Below, one piece after another: positions 9,246 to 20,248 of a DNA stretch of 64,000 bases (its first letter is position 1; each line of letters starts with the position of its first letter). Under the pieces are notes generated by a model. That model worked only from the letters and a program-made list of their open reading frames with translations, searched no databases and was not told the DNA's origin. Both the position numbers and the translations under genes were made by a program. Origin of the DNA: Actinobacillus lignieresii (lineage in GTDB: Bacteria > Pseudomonadota > Gammaproteobacteria > Enterobacterales > Pasteurellaceae); contig NZ_UFRM01000001.1 in NCBI RefSeq assembly GCF_900444945.1, positions 6,001-70,000 on the forward strand. Direction: 5' to 3'.

Positions 9246-10640
9246 ATGATAAAACTAACAACAAATGAAATTGCCGGCATTCTTAATGCGCAGTTGATTG
9301 GTGATGGCAATGTGGTGGTGGAAACCACCAGTACCGATACCCGACAAGCGGTCGAAAACGGACTGTTTTTTGCATTAAAAGGTGCGAATTTTGATGCGCA
9401 TCATTACTTAGCTAATGCGGTGGAACAAGGCAGTGTGGCAGTAGTGGTTGAGCGTGAATGTGAGATTTCCGTACCGCAAATTGTGGTGAAAGATACACGC
9501 CTTGCGTTAGGCGAGTTAGCCAAATGGTTAAAAGCGAAACTTAATCCGAAAACCGTGGCGATGACCGGTTCTTCAGGCAAAACCACCGTAAAAGAAATGA
9601 CGGCAAAAATTTTGCAAAAAATGACCGCTTGTGAAGATGAAGTGCTTTATACCTTTGGCAACCTAAATAACGACCTCGGTGTGCCGATGACCTTGTTACG
9701 TTTAACGCCGCAACATAAATTTGCGGTGGTGGAACTCGGGGCAAACCATATCGGCGAAATCGCTTATACCACAGCAATCACTCAACCGGACGCTTGTTTA
9801 GTGAATAACGTTGCCGCGGCGCATTTAGAAGGTTTCGGCTCACTCGAAGGTGTAGCGCAAGCAAAAGGCGAAATTTATCGAGGCTTAAAAGCCGGCGGTA
9901 AAGCGATTGTGAATCAAGCCTTTTATTATCCGCAATGGCAAAAAGAAATCGGTGAGCATGAGCTACAATCCTTCAGCTACACCGGTTCGGATCAAGATTC
10001 GTATGCAGATTTTTGGGCGGAAAACGTGGAATTAGGCTTATCCGGTTCTCATTTCACGCTACATTCTCCGCAAGGCGAAATTGAAATTAATTTGCCTTAT
10101 TTAGGCGCGCATAATGTCAGTAATGCTTTAGCAGCAACTTCGCTCGCTATGGCGGTCGGTGCGGATTTAAATGCGGTCAAAGCCGGATTGGAGCAACGTT
10201 CGCAAGTGAAAGGTCGTTTGTATCCGGTTGAAGTTAATCCGCATTGTTTATTGATTGATGATACCTATAACGCCAATGTCGATTCGATGAAATCAGCGGT
10301 GGCGGTGTTAAAAAATTATCCGGCGTTCCGTATTTTTGCGGTCGGCGATATGGCGGAACTCGGTGACGAAAGTGCGGCTTGTCACCAACAAGTGGCGGAT
10401 TTCGTACGCGAGGCAAATTTAGATTTAGTGGTGAGTTTCGGTAAGCAAAGTGCGGTAATCAGTCATGATACGGCACATCATTTTACCGATAAACAAGAGA
10501 TGCACGATTTCTTATTGCCGATTATTTCGCAAAAAATTGCGGAAAAACAACCGCTTGTGTTATTGGCAAAAGGCTCTCGCAGCCAAAAAATGGAAACGTT
10601 GATTTCCGCTTTATGCCTTTCTTTGGGCGTTTCTTTTTAA
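9246..10640 (+). CDS. murF: MurF, UDP-MurNAc-tripeptide:D-Ala-D-Ala ligase
   Basis: Cytoplasmic Mur ligase that adds D-Ala-D-Ala to give UDP-MurNAc-pentapeptide, using the product of the Ddl encoded further down. 464 aa. ATP-binding loop MTGSSGKTTVKEM (about 105-117), NNDLGVPMTLLR, and LIDDTYNANVDSM, all MurF signatures. It follows murE but with a repeat-containing 200-bp spacer, so it may depend on read-through or a promoter inside the spacer. Confidence 0.97.
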   Translation: MIKLTTNEIAGILNAQLIGDGNVVVETTSTDTRQAVENGLFFALKGANFDAHHYLANAVEQGSVAVVVERECEISVPQIVVKDTRLALGELAKWLKAKLNPKTVAMTGSSGKTTVKEMTAKILQKMTACEDEVLYTFGNLNNDLGVPMTLLRLTPQHKFAVVELGANHIGEIAYTTAITQPDACLVNNVAAAHLEGFGSLEGVAQAKGEIYRGLKAGGKAIVNQAFYYPQWQKEIGEHELQSFSYTGSDQDSYADFWAENVELGLSGSHFTLHSPQGEIEINLPYLGAHNVSNALAATSLAMAVGADLNAVKAGLEQRSQVKGRLYPVEVNPHCLLIDDTYNANVDSMKSAVAVLKNYPAFRIFAVGDMAELGDESAACHQQVADFVREANLDLVVSFGKQSAVISHDTAHHFTDKQEMHDFLLPIISQKIAEKQPLVLLAKGSRSQKMETLISALCLSLGVSF

Positions 10641-10744
10641 TGTTAAGGTAGATAGCGGTGCGAGCGTTTGCTCGTCGCTATTTAAATATGAATAAAATTT
10701 GCGGGTGATTTACCTGCTTAAAATAATTTAACAAGGGTTTTGTT

Positions 10745-11827
10745 ATGTTAGTTTGGCTTGCTGAGTATTTAGTCCAATACAATACGGCATTTAACGTTGT
10801 ATCTTATATTACTTTCCGTGCGATTATGGCGTTGCTTACCGCAATGGGAATCGGTTTATGGATTGGTCCCGAAGTGATTCGTCGCTTACAGCTCTTAAAA
10901 TTCGGTCAAGAAGTACGTAATGACGGCCCGGAAAGCCACTTCAAAAAACGTGGTACGCCGACTATGGGTGGGATTATGATTTTAATCGCTATCGGTGTGA
11001 GTACCTTACTTTGGGCGGATTTACGTAACAGCTATATTTGGTTTGTGCTATTTGTGTTATTCGGTTACGGTGCGGTTGGTTTTGTCGATGATTACTGGAA
11101 AATCAAACGCAAAAATACCGACGGTTTAATTGCGCGTTGGAAATATTTCTGGTTGTCGGTGATTGCGCTGATTGCGGTATTCGGCATTTATGCGGTCGGT
11201 AAAGATACGGCGGCAACGCAGTTAGTCGTACCGTTCTTTAAAGACTTTATGCCACAGCTCGGTATTTTCTTTATCATTCTGTCTTACTTTGTGATTGTTG
11301 GTACTTCAAATGCGGTAAACCTAACAGACGGTTTAGATGGTTTAGCGATTGTACCGACCATTATGGTCGCATCGGCTTTTGCATTAATCGCCTGGGCGAC
11401 CGGTAACTTCAATTTTGCACAATATTTACATATTCCGTTTGTTCCGAATGCCGGTGAATTAGTGATTCTATGTACTGCGATTGTCGGTGCCGGTTTAGGC
11501 TTCTTATGGTACAACACCTATCCGGCACAAGTATTTATGGGCGATGTCGGTTCACTTTCATTAGGCGGTGCGTTAGGTACGATTGCGGTATTGGTTCGCC
11601 AAGAATTATTACTCGTGATTATGGGCGGTGTATTCGTGGTGGAAGCGCTCTCGGTAATCTTACAAGTCGGTTCATACAAACTTCGCCAAAAACGTATTTT
11701 CCGTATGGCACCGATTCATCATCACTTCGAATTAAAAGGTTGGCCGGAACCTCGCGTTATCGTACGATTCTGGATCATTACCTTGATGCTGGTGTTAATC
11801 GGTTTAGTCACATTAAAACTTCGTTAA
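10745..11827 (+). CDS. mraY: MraY, phospho-MurNAc-pentapeptide translocase
   Basis: Integral membrane enzyme that transfers phospho-MurNAc-pentapeptide to undecaprenyl phosphate, producing lipid I. 360 aa with about ten membrane helices. Signatures: [10 protein letters not shown] (about 69-78), [17 protein letters not shown] (catalytic aspartates), and [16 protein letters not shown] near the C terminus. Ribosome binding site AAGGG precedes the ATG at 10745. The 104-bp gap from murF contains a short imperfect hairpin (about 10653-10680). Confidence 0.98.
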   Translation: MLVWLAEYLVQYNTAFNVVSYITFRAIMALLTAMGIGLWIGPEVIRRLQLLKFGQEVRNDGPESHFKKRGTPTMGGIMILIAIGVSTLLWADLRNSYIWFVLFVLFGYGAVGFVDDYWKIKRKNTDGLIARWKYFWLSVIALIAVFGIYAVGKDTAATQLVVPFFKDFMPQLGIFFIILSYFVIVGTSNAVNLTDGLDGLAIVPTIMVASAFALIAWATGNFNFAQYLHIPFVPNAGELVILCTAIVGAGLGFLWYNTYPAQVFMGDVGSLSLGGALGTIAVLVRQELLLVIMGGVFVVEALSVILQVGSYKLRQKRIFRMAPIHHHFELKGWPEPRVIVRFWIITLMLVLIGLVTLKLR

Positions 11828-11831
11828 TTCT

Positions 11832-11855
11832 AGGTGGGCTTGTCCCACCTTTTTC
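11832..11855 (+). terminator. Candidate terminator inside the dcw cluster (mraY-murD)
   Basis: AGGTGGG (11832-11838), loop CTTGT, CCCACCT (11844-11850), then TTTT: a short GC-rich intrinsic-terminator shape 5 bp after the mraY stop. It sits between two genes of the same pathway, so it probably gives partial termination. Confidence 0.6.
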
Positions 11856-11910
11856 GCTTGCAAGCGGTCCGATTTATCCAAATTTTTACCTATTATAAAG
11901 AGATTCAATT

Positions 11911-13221
11911 ATGCAAAACCAATATAAAAATAAGGTCGTTACCATTATCGGCTTAGGCAAAACAGGTTTATCTTGTGTCGAATTTTTTGCGGATAAGCAA
12001 GCAAAAGTACAAGTAATTGATACCCGTGAAAAACCGGCTGGTGCTGATCAGCTTCCGGCGGATGTGCCGTTGCATACCGGCGGTTTAAACAGCGAGTGGC
12101 TGTTAGCCTCCGATTTAATTGTAATTAGTCCGGGGCTTGCATTGGCTACACCGGAAATTCAACAAGCGATCAACGCCGGTGTGGAAGTGGTTGGCGATAT
12201 CGAATTATTTGTACGTGAGGCGAAAGCGCCGATTATTGCGATTACCGGTGCAAACGGCAAAAGCACGGTCACGACCTTAGTGGCCGAAATGGCGAAACAA
12301 GCTGGTATAAAAGTCGGTATGGGCGGCAATATCGGGGTGCCGGTATTAAGTCTGTTAAACGATGAATATGAATTGTTTGTGTTGGAATTGTCCAGCTTCC
12401 AATTAGAAACCACTTCTTCTTTAAAAGCGGCGGCGGCGACCATTTTAAATATCAGTGAAGATCATATGGATCGTTACAATAACTCGGTGGAAGAATATCG
12501 TTTAGCGAAATTGCGTATTTATGACAATGCCGAGAATGTGATTGTAAACGGTGAAGATAGCCTGACTTATCCGCTTGAAACGCAAGCGGTTAAAAAATTG
12601 ATTCGTTTTGCAGAGCATAATGCCGAATATACTATGCGCAACGGCATTCTATATTCGGGTGATGATGCGATTATCCCTACCAAAGAAATGCTGATTTCGG
12701 GTCGTCATAACGAAATGAATGCACTGGCAGCGATGGCATTAGCCGAAGCGGCAGGCATTTCGCGTGAAGGAATTGTAAAAGCATTGCAAGTGTACGGCGG
12801 TTTGGATCACCGTTTCCAAGCGGTTAAAACCAATGACGGCGTGCGTTGGGTAAACGACTCAAAAGCAACCAATGTCGGCAGTACGGTAGCGGCACTCAAC
12901 GGCTTACAAGTAGCGGGAACGCTTTATTTGTTATTAGGCGGTGACGGTAAAGCCGCTGATTTTTCCGAGTTAAAACCGCTTATTAATAAACCGAATATTG
13001 TTTGTTATTGCTTCGGTCAGGACGGCGCGCAATTAGCCGCATTATCAAGCCAAAGCGTATTGGTGGAGACTATGCAACAAGCGATTGAGCAAATTCGCCC
13101 GCAACTGAAAAAAGGCGATATGGTGTTATTGTCACCGGCTTGCGCAAGCCTCGATCAATTTAAGAACTTTGAAGAACGTGGACAGGTTTTTGTCAAATTA
13201 GCTCAGGAAGTAACCGCTTAA
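11911..13221 (+). CDS. murD: MurD, UDP-MurNAc-L-Ala:D-Glu ligase
   Basis: Adds D-glutamate to UDP-MurNAc-L-Ala in the cytoplasm. 436 aa. N-terminal Rossmann segment IIGLGKTGLSC (about 13-23), ATP loop AITGANGKSTVTTL (about 111-124), LNISEDHMDRY and the C-terminal LLGGDGKAADF and LSPACASLDQF blocks identify it. ftsW follows after one base. A terminator-like hairpin lies upstream, so a local promoter in 11850-11910 is possible. Confidence 0.97.
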   Translation: MQNQYKNKVVTIIGLGKTGLSCVEFFADKQAKVQVIDTREKPAGADQLPADVPLHTGGLNSEWLLASDLIVISPGLALATPEIQQAINAGVEVVGDIELFVREAKAPIIAITGANGKSTVTTLVAEMAKQAGIKVGMGGNIGVPVLSLLNDEYELFVLELSSFQLETTSSLKAAAATILNISEDHMDRYNNSVEEYRLAKLRIYDNAENVIVNGEDSLTYPLETQAVKKLIRFAEHNAEYTMRNGILYSGDDAIIPTKEMLISGRHNEMNALAAMALAEAAGISREGIVKALQVYGGLDHRFQAVKTNDGVRWVNDSKATNVGSTVAALNGLQVAGTLYLLLGGDGKAADFSELKPLINKPNIVCYCFGQDGAQLAALSSQSVLVETMQQAIEQIRPQLKKGDMVLLSPACASLDQFKNFEERGQVFVKLAQEVTA

Positions 13222-13222
13222 T

Positions 13223-14401
13223 ATGTTAGAAAGATTGAAGACAGAATGGGATAAATGGGTTCGATTAACACCGGCGAATTCGTTATACGATCGTACTTTG
13301 CTTTGGCTGTTTTTCGGCTTACTGGTTATCGGCTTCATTATGGTTACCTCGGCATCAATTCCGGTCAGTACCCGTTTAAACAATGATCCGTTTTATTTTG
13401 CGGTGCGTGACGGCGTCTATTTAGCGGCGGCATTGTTTGCCTTTGTCACGATCGTGCAAATTCCGACCGAAAGCTGGGAAAAGCGAAACGTGCTGTTTTT
13501 CCTCGTATCGCTGGCTTTTTTGGTTATCGTATTGATTTTCGGACGCAGTATTAACGGTGCGGTGCGTTGGATCCCATTAGGACCGATTAATTTCCAACCG
13601 GCAGAATTGGCGAAATTAGCGATTATTTGTTATTTTTCCAGCTTCTACGTACGAAAATACGATGAGATGCGAACTAAGCGATTAAGTTTTATTCGCCCTA
13701 TGGTAATTCTCAGCATTTTCGGTTTCCTATTGCTGTTACAACCGGATTTAGGTAGTACCTTCGTACTCTTTATGCTCACTTTTGCGATGTTGTTTATTAT
13801 GGGCGCAAGAGTAATGCAGTTCCTATTTTTAGGGGTAACGGGTATTTTACTGTTTGCCTTTTTGGTACTGACGTCAGAATATCGTTTAAAACGAGTGACC
13901 TCGTTTATGGATCCGTTCGCCGATGCTTACGGGGACGGTTTCCAACTTTCAAATTCACAAATGGCATTCGGTCAGGGCGAATTTTGGGGACAGGGGTTAG
14001 GTAACTCAATCCAAAAATTAGAATACCTTCCCGAAGCGCATACTGACTTTGTTATGGCGGTAGTCGGTGAAGAATTCGGTTTTATCGGGATTGTCGCCAT
14101 CGTGATTTTATTATCGGTGTTATCGTTACGCGCACTTAAAATCAGTCGAGACGCGTTAAAACTGGAAGCGCGTTTCAGAGGCTTTTTCGCCTTCGGTATT
14201 GCGATTTGGATTTTTATTCAAGGCTTTGTGAACTTAGGCGTTGCCTCAGGTTTATTGCCAACCAAAGGTTTGACTTTCCCGCTCGTAAGTTACGGCGGAT
14301 CCAGTTTAGTGATTATGTCGATCGCGATTGCGGTACTTTTACGCATAGACTATGAAAATCGCCTAGAACTGGTTGGACACGCTCAAATTAAAGAGAGTTA
14401 A
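13223..14401 (+). CDS. ftsW: FtsW, septal peptidoglycan glycosyltransferase (SEDS)
   Basis: SEDS-family polytopic membrane protein that polymerises lipid II at the septum in complex with FtsI. 392 aa, about ten membrane helices. Conserved blocks: [19 protein letters not shown] (about 111-129), [30 protein letters not shown] (with the catalytic Asp region) and PLVSYGGSS. Starts one base after murD and is therefore likely translationally coupled. Confidence 0.97.
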   Translation: MLERLKTEWDKWVRLTPANSLYDRTLLWLFFGLLVIGFIMVTSASIPVSTRLNNDPFYFAVRDGVYLAAALFAFVTIVQIPTESWEKRNVLFFLVSLAFLVIVLIFGRSINGAVRWIPLGPINFQPAELAKLAIICYFSSFYVRKYDEMRTKRLSFIRPMVILSIFGFLLLLQPDLGSTFVLFMLTFAMLFIMGARVMQFLFLGVTGILLFAFLVLTSEYRLKRVTSFMDPFADAYGDGFQLSNSQMAFGQGEFWGQGLGNSIQKLEYLPEAHTDFVMAVVGEEFGFIGIVAIVILLSVLSLRALKISRDALKLEARFRGFFAFGIAIWIFIQGFVNLGVASGLLPTKGLTFPLVSYGGSSLVIMSIAIAVLLRIDYENRLELVGHAQIKES

Positions 14402-14406
14402 GATCA

Positions 14407-14457
14407 ACAAGCGGTCGGAATTTGCAAAAAATTTGCAAAAACTGACCGCTTTCTTTT
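14407..14457 (+). terminator. USS inverted pair between ftsW and murG, terminator-like
   Basis: AAGCGGTC (14409-14416) and GACCGCTT (14444-14451) face each other, and the arms extend inward through TTTGCAAA with mismatches. A T-rich tail (TTCTTTTT) follows. The left copy is a full USS (ACAAGCGGT, 14407-14415); another USS lies at 14513-14521. This sits 8 bp after the ftsW stop, inside the dcw cluster. Confidence 0.6.
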
Positions 14458-14555
14458 TCCGTAAATTGTCAATTTCCTGTACAATAACAACAATTTGTCT
14501 AAAAAAAGTTTCACAAGCGGTCGATTCCGCTCAAAAGTTTGTAAAAGAGATCAAA

Positions 14556-15611
14556 ATGGCTAAAAAACTTCTTGTTATGGCAGGCGGAACCGGCGGTCAT
14601 GTCTTTCCGGCAATTGCCGTAGCGCGCGAGTTGCAAAAACAAGGCTGGGAGATCCGTTGGTTAGGTACCAAAGATCGAATGGAAGCCGACCTTGTGCCGA
14701 AGCACGGTATTCCGATTGAGTTTATTCAAATTTCCGGATTAAAAGGAAAGGGAATCGGAGCATTATTGAAAGCGCCGTTTGCGATTTTTAAAGCGGTTAT
14801 GCAGGCGCGTAAAATCATTAAAAATTACCAGCCTGATGCGGTACTCGGTATGGGCGGTTATGTGTCCGGGCCGGGCGGTATTGCTGCGAAATTGTGCGGT
14901 GTGCCGGTTATTTTACATGAACAAAATGCGGTTGCCGGTTTAACTAATGTTTGGTTATCAAAAATCGCTCGCCGTGTGTTACAAGCATTCCCGACCGCAT
15001 TCCCAAATGCGGAAGTGGTGGGGAATCCGGTGCGTGAAGATCTCGCTCGGCTAGAAGCGCCAGAAATTCGTTTTGCCGAACGCGGTTATCCGATCAATAT
15101 TTTAGTAATGGGCGGCAGCCAAGGCGCAAGAGTGATTAACCAAACCGTACCTGAAGTGGCGAAACAACTCGGTAACAATGTTTTTATTAGTCATCAAGTA
15201 GGGAAAGGTAACCTCGGCGGGGTAGAAGAAATTTATCAAGCGACCGGCAACGGTATCGCCGCCGAATTTATTGACGATATGGCGCAGGCTTATAGCTGGG
15301 CGGACTTAGTGATTTGCCGTTCGGGAGCTTTGACCGTCTGCGAAATCGCCGCGGCAGGCTTACCGGCAATTTTTGTGCCGTATCAACATAAAGACCGCCA
15401 ACAATATTTGAATGCGACTTATTTGGCGGATGACGGTGCGGCAATCATTATCGAGCAACAAGATTTTACGCCGCAGACTTTATTAAACGCACTTCAGCCG
15501 TTAATTGCCGATCGCCGAAAACTTACCGAAATGGCGGTAAAAGCCAGAGCGAAAGCAACGCCAACCGCCGCTCAACGTGTGGCGGAAGTGATTATTGAAC
15601 AGGCGAAATAA
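14556..15611 (+). CDS. murG: MurG, lipid II-forming GlcNAc transferase
   Basis: Peripheral inner-membrane GT28 enzyme that adds GlcNAc from UDP-GlcNAc to lipid I to make lipid II. ATG at 14556 is chosen because it gives the canonical [19 protein letters not shown] terminus and 351 aa, close to the family length; the frame is open 61 codons further upstream through the USS hairpin, which is not credible coding. Motifs: [32 protein letters not shown], and the donor site [15 protein letters not shown]. Confidence 0.97.
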   Translation: MAKKLLVMAGGTGGHVFPAIAVARELQKQGWEIRWLGTKDRMEADLVPKHGIPIEFIQISGLKGKGIGALLKAPFAIFKAVMQARKIIKNYQPDAVLGMGGYVSGPGGIAAKLCGVPVILHEQNAVAGLTNVWLSKIARRVLQAFPTAFPNAEVVGNPVREDLARLEAPEIRFAERGYPINILVMGGSQGARVINQTVPEVAKQLGNNVFISHQVGKGNLGGVEEIYQATGNGIAAEFIDDMAQAYSWADLVICRSGALTVCEIAAAGLPAIFVPYQHKDRQQYLNATYLADDGAAIIIEQQDFTPQTLLNALQPLIADRRKLTEMAVKARAKATPTAAQRVAEVIIEQAK

Positions 15612-15669
15612 TGAGACTGCTACGAAGAAAAGTATTTGCAAAGTCGTAGCAAAGATAGGAAAAGAATAG

Positions 15670-17097
15670 ATGAATAATTACCAAGATAAAATTAAAAAAT
15701 TAGTGCCGGAAATGCGCCGTGTAAATCAGATCCATTTTATCGGTATCGGCGGTGCCGGTATGAGCGGTATTGCCGAAGTGCTGTTAAATGAAGGCTATCA
15801 AATTTCCGGTTCGGATATTGCCGAAGGTCCGGTAACTAAACGTTTAGCTGAAGCCGGTGCGAAAGTGTTTATCGGTCATCAAGCGGAGAATGTTGCCGGT
15901 GCAAGCGTAGTGGTTGCTTCCAGTGCGATTGACGACAGCAATCCGGAAGTGCGTGCGGCAAAAGAAGCGCGTATTCCGGTGATTCAGCGTGCGCAAATGT
16001 TGGCGGAAATTATGCGTTTTCGTCACGGTATTGCGGTTGCGGGAACGCATGGTAAAACAACGACTACCGCAATGATTTCGATGATCTATACCGAAGCGAA
16101 ATTAGACCCGACTTTTGTAAACGGCGGTTTGGTTAAATCGGCGGGGAAAAATGCGCATTTGGGCGCCAGTCGCTATTTAATTGCGGAAGCGGATGAAAGT
16201 GATGCGTCGTTCTTACACTTACAACCGATGGTTTCGGTCGTAACTAATATCGAACCGGATCATATGGACACTTACGGCGGCGATTTCGAGCAGATGAAAG
16301 CGACTTACGTAAAATTCCTACGCAACTTACCGTTCTACGGTTTAGCGGTGATGTGTGCCGATGATGAAACGGTAATGGAAATTGCGCCGCAAGTCGGTCG
16401 TCAAGTATTAACTTACGGCTTTAGTGAAAAAGCGGATTACCGTATCGAAGATTATCAACAAACCGGTTTCCAAGGTCATTACACTGTGGTTTGTCCGAAC
16501 GGCGAGCGTATTGACGTATTGTTGAATGTGCCGGGTAAACACAATGCACTGAATGCAACAGCCGCACTGGCGGTCGCAAAAGAAGAAGGGATTGCCAACG
16601 AAGCGATTTTAGCCGCACTTGCCGATTTCCAAGGTGCAGGTCGTCGTTTTGACCAATTAGGCTCATTTATTCGTCCGAACGGTAAAGTGATGTTGGTTGA
16701 TGACTACGGTCATCACCCGACCGAAGTGGATGTAACGATTAAAGCGGCTCGCTCAGGTTGGGAAAACAAACGTGTTGTGATGATTTTCCAACCGCACCGT
16801 TATTCGCGTACCCGTGATTTATTTGATGATTTCGTACAAGTGTTATCGCAAGTCGATGCGTTAATTATGCTTGAAGTGTATGCGGCGGGCGAAGCGCCGA
16901 TTGTCGGTGCGGATAGTAAAGCGCTATGCCGTTCAATCCGTAATTTGGGTAAAGTGGATCCGATTTTGGTTTCGGATACCGATCAGCTCGGTGAAGTATT
17001 AGATCAAATTATCCAAGACGGCGATTTAATTCTTGCACAAGGTGCCGGTAGTGTAAGCCGCATTTCTCGTGGCTTGGCGGAAAGCTGGAAAGCCTAA
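15670..17097 (+). CDS. murC: MurC, UDP-MurNAc:L-alanine ligase
   Basis: First Mur ligase, adding L-Ala to UDP-MurNAc. 475 aa. N-terminal UDP-binding block [17 protein letters not shown] (about 22-38), ATP loop [22 protein letters not shown], and [11 protein letters not shown] with [11 protein letters not shown] in the C-terminal domain. It follows murG with a 58-bp gap that contains a TGCTACGA/TCGTAGCA inverted repeat. Confidence 0.97.
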   Translation: MNNYQDKIKKLVPEMRRVNQIHFIGIGGAGMSGIAEVLLNEGYQISGSDIAEGPVTKRLAEAGAKVFIGHQAENVAGASVVVASSAIDDSNPEVRAAKEARIPVIQRAQMLAEIMRFRHGIAVAGTHGKTTTTAMISMIYTEAKLDPTFVNGGLVKSAGKNAHLGASRYLIAEADESDASFLHLQPMVSVVTNIEPDHMDTYGGDFEQMKATYVKFLRNLPFYGLAVMCADDETVMEIAPQVGRQVLTYGFSEKADYRIEDYQQTGFQGHYTVVCPNGERIDVLLNVPGKHNALNATAALAVAKEEGIANEAILAALADFQGAGRRFDQLGSFIRPNGKVMLVDDYGHHPTEVDVTIKAARSGWENKRVVMIFQPHRYSRTRDLFDDFVQVLSQVDALIMLEVYAAGEAPIVGADSKALCRSIRNLGKVDPILVSDTDQLGEVLDQIIQDGDLILAQGAGSVSRISRGLAESWKA

Positions 17098-17142
17098 CAA
17101 GCGGTAAGATTTGCAAAAAATTTTGTAAAATTGACCGCTTGT
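17097..17142. repeat. USS inverted pair between murC and ddl
   Basis: ACAAGCGGT (17097-17105, overlapping the murC stop) and ACCGCTTGT (17134-17142) form a 9-bp stem with a 28-nt loop. No T run follows, so termination would be weak. Confidence 0.6.
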
Positions 17143-17204
17143 GAATCTCCAATCGGTCAGTAGGGATACGAGGCCTCGTGTCCACAATAAGAAAGGATAA
17201 AAAG

Positions 17205-18116
17205 ATGAGCATTAAAGACGAAAAAATTGCGGTGTTATTCGGCGGTGTTTCTCAAGAACGCGAAGTATCGCTAAATTCGGGCGCAGCGGTAACCGAAGCG
17301 TTAAAATCGCTTGGCTATAATGTGGAAGGTTTTGATACCAAAGATTTCCCGATTGAAAAATTAAAAGAAAAAGGCATTCAACGCGTTTTCAACATTTTAC
17401 ACGGCGGTATCGGTGAAAACGGTGTGTTACAAGGCGCATTGGAGCAAATGGGTATTCCTTATACCGGTTGTGGGGTAATGGCGTCTGCGGTGACCTTAGA
17501 TAAATTCCGTACCAAATTAATGTGGCAAGCAGTCGGCTTGCCAACGGCAGAAATGGTGGTTATTCGTCGCGGAGAAACGGTCGATTCCGAACAAATTATT
17601 GCAAAATTAGGTTTACCGGTTTTCGTTAAACCTTCAAGCGAAGGTTCAAGTGTCGGCGTAACCAAAGTAAAAACGGTTGAGCAATTATTGCCGGCGGTGG
17701 AAGAAGCGTTAAAATTCGATTCAATCGTCTTAGTAGAAGCTTTCTTGGCGGGTAAGGAGTATTCTGTTCCGGTGCTAGACGGTCAAGTATTACCGGCGGT
17801 ACAAATCATTCCCGAAGGGGAGTTTTATGATTACCACGCCAAATATATCTCGGATAATACGCAATATCTCGTACCGGCGTTAAGTGACGATCGTCAGGCG
17901 GAAGTAGCGGAACTGGTCAAAGCGGCGTATGAGGTGGTCGGATGCCGTGGTTGGAGCCGTATTGATGTGATGGAAGATGCGAACGGCAATTTCAATTTGG
18001 TTGAAGTGAATACTTGTCCGGGTATGACAAGCCATAGTATTTTCCCTAAATCGGCGGCAACGGTCGGCATTCCGTTTGAAAAATTAGTCGAACGTGTATT
18101 GGAGTTAAGTGCCTAA
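17205..18116 (+). CDS. ddl: D-alanine--D-alanine ligase Ddl
   Basis: ATP-grasp enzyme making the D-Ala-D-Ala dipeptide used by MurF. The ATG at 17205 with AGGA seven bases upstream gives 303 aa, close to E. coli DdlB (306); a longer in-frame GTG start at 17178 would add an unconserved 9-residue leader. Motifs: [40 protein letters not shown] and [12 protein letters not shown]. Its position before ftsQ matches the ddlB arrangement. The stop overlaps the ftsQ start (TAATG). Confidence 0.97.
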   Translation: MSIKDEKIAVLFGGVSQEREVSLNSGAAVTEALKSLGYNVEGFDTKDFPIEKLKEKGIQRVFNILHGGIGENGVLQGALEQMGIPYTGCGVMASAVTLDKFRTKLMWQAVGLPTAEMVVIRRGETVDSEQIIAKLGLPVFVKPSSEGSSVGVTKVKTVEQLLPAVEEALKFDSIVLVEAFLAGKEYSVPVLDGQVLPAVQIIPEGEFYDYHAKYISDNTQYLVPALSDDRQAEVAELVKAAYEVVGCRGWSRIDVMEDANGNFNLVEVNTCPGMTSHSIFPKSAATVGIPFEKLVERVLELSA

Positions 18117-18910
18117 TGGTTTCTGTGTTACGGAAAAAAACGGCTGCGTCCGTCCGTTTCAAACCGCTAAAAGTGAGATCTTCGCTAAATCCATTCAATC
18201 GGATAGTATTAATTAAACCGTTGATTGTGTTATTATGCGTAATCTTTGCGTTTCTTGTGTATAGTAATTGGCATAGTTGGTTGGAAAGTCTGGATCGGAA
18301 CCCGATTCGGGCTTATGCACTTACTCATAAGACAAGATTTACGACAAATGCGGATATCCGGGAAACTTTATCGCAAAAACCGGCTCTAAAAGGATATTTC
18401 GGTCAAGATATTCAAGACGTTAAAGCAAAATTATTAGCGATTTCTTGGGTGAGAGACGTCGTGGTTCGAAAAGTTTATCCGGATCGTTTAAGTATCACAT
18501 TGATTGAACACAATCCTGTTGCCGTATGGAATGACGTGAATTTTTTATCCGAGCAAGGCATTGTATTCAGTTTACCGCCGGATAGGATCGATAAAACCGG
18601 ATTCCCGATGCTGTACGGACCTGATACCGAAGGTAAAGTGGTTTTAGAGGCGTGGAGTAAAATCAAAGCGGATTTAAAAGCGCGTAATTTGGATTTATCT
18701 TCCGTTTCCGTAGATAATCGAGGTTCTTGGACGATAACTTTGTCGAACAATGTCGAACTCAGATTAGGTCGTGGCGAATGGACGCCTAAAATCGATCGCT
18801 TCGTGACGATTTTCCCTGAAATTGATGTACCGGAAGGAAAAAAACTTGCTTATGTCGATTTGCGCTACGAACATGGCGCGGCGGTCGGTTTTAGTCCTTT
18901 ACCTAAATAA
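18116..18910 (+). CDS. ftsQ: Cell division protein FtsQ
   Basis: Bitopic divisome protein that recruits FtsL/FtsB. 264 aa: a basic cytoplasmic tail (residues 1-38), one membrane helix (about 38-58, LIVLLCVIFAFLVYSNW), a POTRA domain (about 62-130) and a beta domain ending in LAYVDLRYEHGAAVGF, a typical FtsQ C-terminal block. Overlaps the ddl stop by one base, so it is translationally coupled. ftsA follows after 25 bp. Confidence 0.95.
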   Translation: MVSVLRKKTAASVRFKPLKVRSSLNPFNRIVLIKPLIVLLCVIFAFLVYSNWHSWLESLDRNPIRAYALTHKTRFTTNADIRETLSQKPALKGYFGQDIQDVKAKLLAISWVRDVVVRKVYPDRLSITLIEHNPVAVWNDVNFLSEQGIVFSLPPDRIDKTGFPMLYGPDTEGKVVLEAWSKIKADLKARNLDLSSVSVDNRGSWTITLSNNVELRLGRGEWTPKIDRFVTIFPEIDVPEGKKLAYVDLRYEHGAAVGFSPLPK

Positions 18911-18935
18911 TTTTTTGCAAGCATAATATAACGAT

Positions 18936-20210
18936 ATGACAAAAATAGCAGAATCCAAAATCATTGTCGGTCTAGATATCGGCACATCAAAAGTTGTCGC
19001 CGTAGTCGGTGAAGTATTGCCTGACGGCGTGATTAATGTTATCGGTTCGGGTAGTTGCCCAGCTAAAGGCGTTGATCGCGGCGGTGTTATCGACTTAGAT
19101 GCAGCGGTAAATTCGATTCAACGTGCGATAGAACAAGCCGAATCTGTTTCCGATTGTCAAATTATCGGCGTAACGCTTGCGATTTCCGGTCAGCATATTA
19201 CTGCGTTGAACGAAAGCGGTACCGTACCGCTTTCAGGTACGGTAACAAACGAAGATATTGATGCGGCTATTCATATAGCACGTTCGATTAAGTTACCTGA
19301 CGGATTGGAGACCTTACATATTATTCCGCAGGAATATAAAGTGGACAGATTACCGGCAACCAAAAACCCGGTCGGTTTATCCGGTATGCGCTTGCAAGCA
19401 CAAGCACATATTATCACTTGTCACCAAGATTGGTTACGTAACCTGAAAAATGCGGTAGAGCGAGCGAAATTAAAAGTGGATCAAGTGGTCTTTTCCGGAC
19501 TTGCATCAAGTTATTCGGTTTTAACCGAAGACGAGAAAGAATTAGGCGTATGCTTGATCGACATCGGCGGCGGTACAATGGATATTCTTGTTTATACCGA
19601 CGGTGCGTTACGTTTTAGTAAAGTGATTCCTTTTGCCGGTAATAATGTTACCGATTATATTGCGCAAGTCTTCACTACTTCTCGCAATGAAGCCGAGAGT
19701 ATTAAAATCAATTACGGTAGCGCAGTTAATCCGCCTACGCATAATGCGGATAAGAAAATTGAAGTTGCAGGGCTTGGCGGTCGTATGCCTAGAACCTTTA
19801 CTAAAGCGCAAGTTGCTACCGTGACTTCACAATGTTATAGTGATTTGTTAAAAGTCGTAGAAAACGAATTGGTACAATTACGTCATGAATTGCTGCAAAA
19901 AGGCATAAAACAGGAATTAATTGCAGGTTTTGTGCTTACGGGTGGTGGTTCGCAAATCGAAGATATTGTAGAATGTGCGAGAGAAATTTTCGGCTCTCAG
20001 GTAAGAGTCGGATATCCGTTGAATATTACAGGATTGACGGATTACGTAAATAAGCCGCAATATGCGACAGTACTCGGTCTTTTACAATATAGCCATTATA
20101 ACTCGGATGAAAAGGGGAAGGGCGAAATCAGCGAGAAAGTAGATAGTATCCTTGATATTCTGAGTCGAGGGCTGAAAAAAGTAGTTAATGTGGCAAGATC
20201 GAATTTTTAA
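18936..20210 (+). CDS. ftsA: Cell division protein FtsA
   Basis: Actin-like ATPase that anchors FtsZ filaments to the membrane and recruits late divisome proteins. 424 aa. Phosphate-1 motif [15 protein letters not shown] (about 12-26), phosphate-2 [14 protein letters not shown], adenosine motif [12 protein letters not shown], and a C-terminal amphipathic tail ([13 protein letters not shown]) serving as the membrane-targeting helix. Order ftsQ-ftsA-ftsZ is the universal gammaproteobacterial one. Confidence 0.98.
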   Translation: MTKIAESKIIVGLDIGTSKVVAVVGEVLPDGVINVIGSGSCPAKGVDRGGVIDLDAAVNSIQRAIEQAESVSDCQIIGVTLAISGQHITALNESGTVPLSGTVTNEDIDAAIHIARSIKLPDGLETLHIIPQEYKVDRLPATKNPVGLSGMRLQAQAHIITCHQDWLRNLKNAVERAKLKVDQVVFSGLASSYSVLTEDEKELGVCLIDIGGGTMDILVYTDGALRFSKVIPFAGNNVTDYIAQVFTTSRNEAESIKINYGSAVNPPTHNADKKIEVAGLGGRMPRTFTKAQVATVTSQCYSDLLKVVENELVQLRHELLQKGIKQELIAGFVLTGGGSQIEDIVECAREIFGSQVRVGYPLNITGLTDYVNKPQYATVLGLLQYSHYNSDEKGKGEISEKVDSILDILSRGLKKVVNVARSNF

Positions 20211-20248
20211 ATGTGTTGAGTTGCAAATCAGCACGAGGGAGATAAAAA

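Noticed and set aside
11470..11898. 142-codon open frame overlapping the end of mraY
   Set aside because: Out-of-frame shadow of mraY that runs over the terminator-like hairpin; no ribosome binding site and no conserved features.
14373..14555. 61-codon N-terminal extension of MurG
   Set aside because: Would translate the ftsW-murG USS hairpin; the ATG at 14556 gives the conserved terminus and family length.
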